A DNA stretch of 64,000 bases from Parasponia andersonii (taxonomy: Eukaryota > Streptophyta > Magnoliopsida > Rosales > Cannabaceae), in the NCBI GenBank assembly GCA_002914805.1, contig JXTB01000237.1, forward strand, positions 154,641 to 218,640, given 5' to 3'. Under the pieces are notes generated by a model. The model worked only from the letters and a program-made list of their open reading frames with translations. It had not been told where the DNA came from and made no database searches. Shown here in pieces: positions 58,986-64,000 of this stretch; positions within the stretch are counted from its first letter, which is position 1; each line of letters opens with the position of its first letter. Made by a program: the position numbers and the translations under genes.

Positions 58986-61900
58986 CTAGACAAAATCAGG
59001 CTGACCGCCATGAACCTCCGCGGATTGTTCTGGCAGACCAAAAGTGAGGACAATCTCCCTGGCGATAGAGGCAGATGGAAAGGGCCCGTCTTTTTCTTCG
59101 TCGAGCATCTTCAGTATATCAGCGGGATACACGATGTTAATCTCATCCCCCAACTGCTGTATATAGTGCCTGACGGAATAATGATCCATCTCGACGCCTT
59201 TCTGCTCATCGAACTGGTCTGGGGTTATCACCTCCGCATGGCCCTCGAATTCCCTGTTCTCCCAGCCAAACCTGTAGCTCTCCGCAGAAAGGACATCCAC
59301 CTGCCTCTGGTACCTTGTCTTTAGCTTCTCCATATCTGCCAGCCTATCCCTCAGTGCTGCTAGCCTCAGCTCTACTTGTCGCTGTGATAAGTCGGCCAAA
59401 AGAATGTTAATATCGGCGAGGTCTTCGCCGTGCTTGTGAGACAACTCTGTATAAGCTCCCATCAGTTTTTTGTGATCCAAGTAAAGATGTCGGTTTACCT
59501 TATTAGATCGGTCGAGCCTGCATTGCAGGGAATGGGCCTCTAGTTTGGCTTTCGCCTCAACTTTCCTCGCCTCTTTAGCATCATCGATACCCCTGTCGCG
59601 AGCAATGAAAGACAGCCCTATCTCCACCCTTGTGTTCTGCAGCTCCTGCTCTTTGACCTTGAGCTCGGTTTGGGCCAGCCTGGCGGCCTCGGCTTGAGCT
59701 AGCCTGTCGGCCTCTGCCTCAGCCAACTTGGCGACCAGCTCCTCACGCCTGGTCCTTTAGACGCTCAGAGCGTGAGCCACCGCGCTGCTGATCTTAACCT
59801 TATCTAGGCTCCGATACAGGTCGAAGTCCGCCCTCAACGTGGCAAGGGCGACCTCGCCCTACTCGGCCGTCGTAGCACGGGCGTTCAGCTCCCTGGTCAG
59901 CTCCCTGAGGCGAGAGAAATAGATGGACTGGACGGCGACCAGCTACAGGATACAAGAAAGGGAGGTCAGTGTTCAGTAAGGATGCCAAAAAATATGGAGG
60001 TAGCGGCCAGGCGAGTCAAACCTGTGCAATATTGCGGCCAGCGATGAGCTCAATGTTCTCCAGAGAGAACGCCTCCAACTAAAACTCCGTAGCTGGACCC
60101 TCTCCCTGGGTGTTATCCGCATCTAAGGAACATGACTCTACCCCGCCAACCGCAACGACACCTTCTCTCTTCACTGGATGCACTCCTGTAGCTTCTTTCG
60201 ACGCTCCTGAAGCGGCAGAGGTGGGGATGGTAGGAAGCAGGGCATCACCAAGCGCGCCTTCGGTGACAGCAGGGGGCTGCGTATCCTCGACAGAAGAAGC
60301 CACAGTGACTACCGCTACATCGGCGGCTTCGGCTGCCGCCCCCCTTGGAGACCCGCCTGAATGTGATTTTTCGGTCTTGTCTTGACCAACGCTCCCTGAC
60401 GGGCCACCACGCGCAGACTTTCTCCTCCTCATGAGGGTCAGCATAGCACCACCGTCGTCACTGTCAGAAGAGGGAGTAGTTCTGCCCCTCTTCCCCGCCG
60501 GACTTTCCTTCTCCATGGACGAGTCGGCTTCGCGACCCCGCTTCATCGGGACTGGGGGAGGGGAAGACAGCTGAGACTTCAACCTCAGAAACCTTTCGCT
60601 GAGCTCAGCAATCTCCCCACGGGAGTAGGCAGCATGGGACCCCGCGCCTATCTTCGAACCGGAGTTGGGGGTGGAAAAAGTCAGAGTAGCGGGCTCCCCA
60701 GGTAGGCTCAAAGGCGCCCATTTACCGTATACGACCTTTATGGCCGGCATCTCCCGAGTCGGGGCTCTGTTTGCCTCAGGAGAGAGGACCACGGGTGTTT
60801 CACCCCCGGGCACGAACAGGCCCTCCCGGTCGTCGTCTGAGCCTGTTCTTAGGGTGACAACTCCTTGCCCCCCGGCTTTGTCCTCTAAGGACACCACCAG
60901 ACGCCGACTAGCGGGGACCTTGGAGTGAGCCTTATGCATAACGGCACTCCCTTGACTTGGGAAGGGTCTGCCGAACGGCCTGCATCTGAACCTGAAAATA
61001 GTAAGTAATGTGGTTAGAACACAGCCATGACATAATCTACGGAGCCCTAGGGTGCGAAAATGAGCTCACCCTTAACCCTCTTGGGGGCAGCGGCTTCCTC
61101 TCTACAAAGCCTGATGCACTCCTCAGCCACGAGCTTCACCGCCTCTTCGAGCTCGTGACTGGTCAGTGCCACCGGGTCATTGGGTCCCGCCAGCTGGCTC
61201 GAGGCCGTGATCTGACGACCCACCATGGCAATGCGACTCTGCTTATCCCGGTGGAACCAGTTTAGAGCCGAGGCGTCAAGCTGGCTCCGTAAGTGCTTGG
61301 TGATGACCTACGTGTCCAGTAGGAAGGGGAGATATGAAACCATTCTTGGCATCATGTTCATCACCTAGGGATTCAAGATGGCCTAGATGTATCAGCAATC
61401 CCTTGAGGACTCAAAGATGACGATCCCCTCCAGTTCCTTGTGCCGCCCCACTGACAGTTGCGGCTCGAACCTACTCTCCTCTGCAGAGGCTGCGCAAGGA
61501 AAAATATCATGAGTAAAAATGGACGAGGTGTACACAGACCCAAAAATCACGACTTAGTACTTACTTTGCAGAAAAAATGAAGGAATTTGGAAACGCTCTC
61601 CATTCACCAAAGGAGAGCATTACGCTCCTCCGATGGCATACAGCCTAGAGTGGGAGTCCCATTGCTTATCTAATCTCGGCAAGCCCCAGAAAATATGGCA
61701 TCCCAGGAGCGACTGGAGGTAAAAAGTAGGGTAAGAGCTCTTTTTGGGGATGAAGGTGAGCTTGTAGGCATAAAAGACCATCTCTAGGTCGATATGCATG
61801 TTGAGGAGGACTGACAGAGGAGAGAGCTCCATCAAGATCATAACCCCGTTAGCATTCAGCTGCATCGGATAAATCCCCATCAGAGCAAAGAACTAGTGGA

Positions 61901-62072
61901 TCAAGGGAGGAAGGGGAAACCACAGCCATTCCAGGTGCTTCCTCCTTAAGACGATGAAACCTTCAGGGGTGGAAGGGCGAAGGTACCAATCCGCTGGGCC
62001 TTCGACTCTTTGTAAGGTAACTCTGCCAGGGAAGCAGAGCTGCCTCCCCAATGAGTCCAACTCCGAATCCAT
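58986..62072 (-). pseudogene. Antisense spliced gene of element B (Tat additional ORF)
   Basis: Proposed minus-strand exons are 62072-61565, 61489-61070, 60991-60022 and 59942-58986; introns 61490-61564, 60992-61069 and 59943-60021 (75-79 nt) have GT-AG ends, with gtaagt and gtgagc donors at the first two. Exon 1 (MDSELDSLGRQL) holds WFPLPPLIH, MGIYPMQLNANGV and a VFYAYKLT block, the counterpart of the element A segment with QLTPN. Exon 3 is low-complexity, with basic KKRGREAD- and KRGR-like patches that could be a nuclear signal. The last junction joins NIAQ to LVAVQSIYFSRL in phase, leading into a coiled coil of about 250 residues (AEAEADRLAQAEAARLAQ). A few TAG/TAA stops inactivate it; the second junction is out of phase by a base. 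Function unknown. Confidence 0.7.
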
Positions 62073-62453
62073 GACGGAGCAGAGCTTCTGATTCTAGTTC
62101 GAGACCATTGTTCTGGATACAATCAAAAGGAGCGAAAGGTTCTAGCAAAGGGAAGAGTCGGAAACCCTAAGATTTTAGAAAGTTAGAATACTTGGAGATT
62201 TTGATAAAGTAAGAAATGAGCGTAAATACGGCTTTTATAGAGGGGAAGCCAAAAAGTCTCCCCTGGAGGGGAACTTTGCGAGAAAGACTGAAGCACTAGA
62301 ATTTTAAAAATCTGAAAAAAGTCGTGACACGGGATAGCGTGCACCAGCATCGGTAATTGGGGAGGAATGATAGTAAGGGGCCACATGTACCCCTCAAATT
62401 AGAGGACTGGAGACATGATTTCTCCATTTGATGGATGCAAATCCATCAAATAG

Positions 62454-62468
62454 GGAAATAGGGGCAAT
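62454..62468 (+). other. Polypurine tract of element B
   Basis: GGGAAATAGGGGCAAT lies directly before the 3' LTR, as expected for the plus-strand primer. Its GGGGCAAT end resembles that of element A. Confidence 0.65.
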
Positions 62469-63252
62469 TGTGGGGCTCGTTCCTAGATCATGTACCACGT
62501 GAACGATTAAGTGGTAGAATAGGTCACAAGGGAGGGGGGGCACGCCATCCGACGTGTGTCCAGAATAACCATTTAAAAGCCACGTGAGTCACACGTGATA
62601 CTGCATGGGCCCATAGGCTATCCGAGGCCAGGGCTGAATCAATCCCAGACCTTGAACAGTTCGGCCCAATCCAGTTCTTGCCTCGACAGCTGGGGGTCAG
62701 AAGCCTCGAGGGTCTTTCGCCAGAAGACCATGGGAGGCAACGCACTGCTCCAGACCCAGACAAGGCATTTAATGCGATCCTGGATAGGTGCGCACATTGG
62801 GCAAACCGTTCTGAAAGAACGGCAGTTTGTCAAAGTCTTGCCCCCGACAGGCTCGAGTCATAGGGGACGGCGAAAAGTAGGCCACAACGATGCAAGGGAA
62901 ATCACGGCCCGTGATCTCTGGAGTAAGTCATGATGAGAAAAGGTACTCGATCCTGGGATTGAGAACCAGAAAAACTCACAGTTCCAGGATTATATATACG
63001 AGCCTTGCTTCCCCCTCAAAAGAGAGAGATTGAGATAGACATATACAGAGAAAAACTTAATTTTTGCTACTTAGCCTCAGGGATAAAAAACTGACTTAAG
63101 CATTGGAGAGTCTTTGCAGGTGGCCACCCCCGCCTCTCCGACCCGACCTGAAGTCAGAAGCACTCTGAGATAGGAAAGATACGTGGATAGTTGGTAGATA
63201 CAACATCAGCAGTTCAGAGACATGTGGACAGCTGGTAAGAACCGCACCAACA
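62469..63252 (+). repeat. 3' LTR of element B
   Basis: It begins TGTGGGGCTCGTTCC and ends GCACCAACA. It matches 50902-51679 throughout. Differences are mostly C/T and G/A (for example in the first 40 bases), plus a short G-run expansion near 62535. The TATA-like box is kept near 62988. Confidence 0.88.
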
Positions 63253-63746
63253 AGAAGGATAAAACTGAGATCACCAACTTTTATTCTACAATATAACAAA
63301 AATAGAAAACATACAGACAATATTAGAAAGAATATCTTGTGCAGACAACATCAACGAATTAAAATAGAAATAATAATGTCTTTAGGGAATTCAACGGAGT
63401 CACATAAAAACAAGTCATTGGGTCATTGCTCTGTTGTATAGTCAGAATCTTCCTCTGCCATCTTCATATAATACACTCGATATGAGCGAGCAATACTCCG
63501 TATCTCATCCGAGTTGCTCTTTAATCTTATTAACTTTGCATGGAATTCTGGCAGAGAAAACGAAGAATAAAAGAAAACACAGAAAAAAAATCAAGCAAAC
63601 AATGTCAAAATAACTATAGGCAACTAGTCACTAGATTGAAATATTTAATAAGCACTTTTATATGAGAAAGCACCTTTCACATATTCAGTAACTTGTTCAA
63701 CAGTATCTCTCTCGGGATCAATAGAGATGAACACATGTACAATTTC
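63253..63746 (-). pseudogene. Decayed duplicate of SCO1-type exons (right part)
   Basis: This resumes the duplicated segment after element B. It matches 39825-40462 of the intact locus, including the exon with YRVYYMKT (about 63445-63557, minus) and part of the preceding exon (about 63673-63746). About 150 bp of intron and exon end (parent 39990-40140) are deleted, which removes the VDHSIVMY codons. Together with 48891-50901 it shows the duplication covered parent positions of about 37904-40462. It cannot encode a working chaperone. Confidence 0.9.
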
Positions 63747-64000
63747 GATCCCATCTATCCTGAACTACGTATTACTCGCACGCTTTCCAGCTAAGCCCAT
63801 CTTTCTCTCAGGTGATTAATCACGTGTCCCTGATTCTTGTTGGACAAGAGATAGATATGGTGGCGAAGTTGGTTCCAGCAAAGAAATCAATCAGCTCCTC
63901 TATCTATTTACGCCCACCAACTATTTGTGAAAAGTCTTGAATGACTTTCTCCTTCTTTGAGCTCTTGGATTAGTTGTTTGGCTTCATTTCTCATAGGTTC
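63747..64000. other. Sequence beyond the duplication edge, not identified
   Basis: Similarity to the SCO1-type gene ends at about 63746. The remaining 254 bp have a moderate G/C content and may be a fragment of another repeat, but no domain or end can be seen. Confidence 0.4.

Larger units (their letters stand above)
50897..63257 (+). mobile_element. Tat-type Ty3/gypsy LTR retrotransposon (element B), full length but dead
   Basis: LTRs at 50902-51679 and 62469-63252 enclose gag, protease, RT, RNase H, integrase, two minisatellites and an antisense gene. The target duplication is ggaag / agaag (one change). The intact parent copy near 39820 shows the empty site, which confirms both ends. Base composition is clearly more G/C-rich than the neighbourhood. 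Many stop codons, chiefly at expected Gln, Arg and Trp codons, inactivate it. It belongs to a different family from element A, as LTRs and proteins differ widely. Confidence 0.92.

Noticed and set aside
60110..60928. Plus-strand frames over the antisense gene of element B
   Set aside because: The minus strand has the longer frame, matching introns and a coiled-coil continuation. The plus frames are shadows.
62524..62933. Overlapping frames on both strands in the 3' LTR of element B
   Set aside because: They lie within LTR sequence, are not conserved in the 5' LTR, and have no domain.

Overview
This is nuclear DNA from a flowering plant, probably a eudicot. Intergenic DNA is AT-rich, introns have GT-AG ends and AT-rich bodies, and four spliced host genes of clear plant type are present. 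Most of the rest is mobile DNA in various states of decay. I see no prokaryotic system, CRISPR array, rRNA or functional tRNA gene. The species cannot be told from the sequence.

Layout. 1-6033 is AT-rich and holds a non-autonomous hAT-like element (2781-3677) and a 96-bp tandem duplication. 6034-17007 is a nearly complete Ty3/gypsy retrotransposon of Tat type (element A), with LTRs, gag, protease, RT, RNase H, integrase and an antisense spliced gene. 17248-22318 holds a 5'-truncated SINE, a second hAT-like element, a 2.9-kb Mutator-like element with long inverted ends and a probable solo LTR inside, and a foldback MITE. 25363-34319 is a 19-exon AMP deaminase gene. 35855-38867 is a three-exon CHX-type cation/H+ exchanger, convergent with an SCO1-type copper chaperone gene (39630-41823, minus). 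Just upstream of that, on the same strand, is a 71-residue small conserved protein gene (42220-44028). 47390-48860 is a dead Ty1/copia fragment. It abuts a decayed direct duplicate of the CHX tail plus the 3' exons of the SCO1 gene (48891-63746). A SINE and a complete second Tat-type element (element B, 50902-63252) split that duplicate.

How the parts relate. AMP deaminase, the exchanger and the copper chaperone are ordinary housekeeping genes with no evident joint pathway. The SCO1-type protein delivers copper to cytochrome c oxidase in mitochondria. The duplicate gives an order of events: the exchanger/chaperone segment was copied, joined to copia DNA at its left edge, then hit by a SINE and by element B. 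Both insertions left target duplications that can be read against the intact parent copy.

Most unusual signals: (1) both Tat elements carry, between pol and the 3' LTR, an antisense gene that appears to be split by three short introns in matching order; (2) the terminal mini-exon of the small-protein gene is triplicated, and the third copy opens an AUG-less, presequence-like exon that reads in frame into the SCO1-type gene; (3) two adjacent minisatellites lie inside element B; (4) stop codons in the dead elements fit cytosine deamination.
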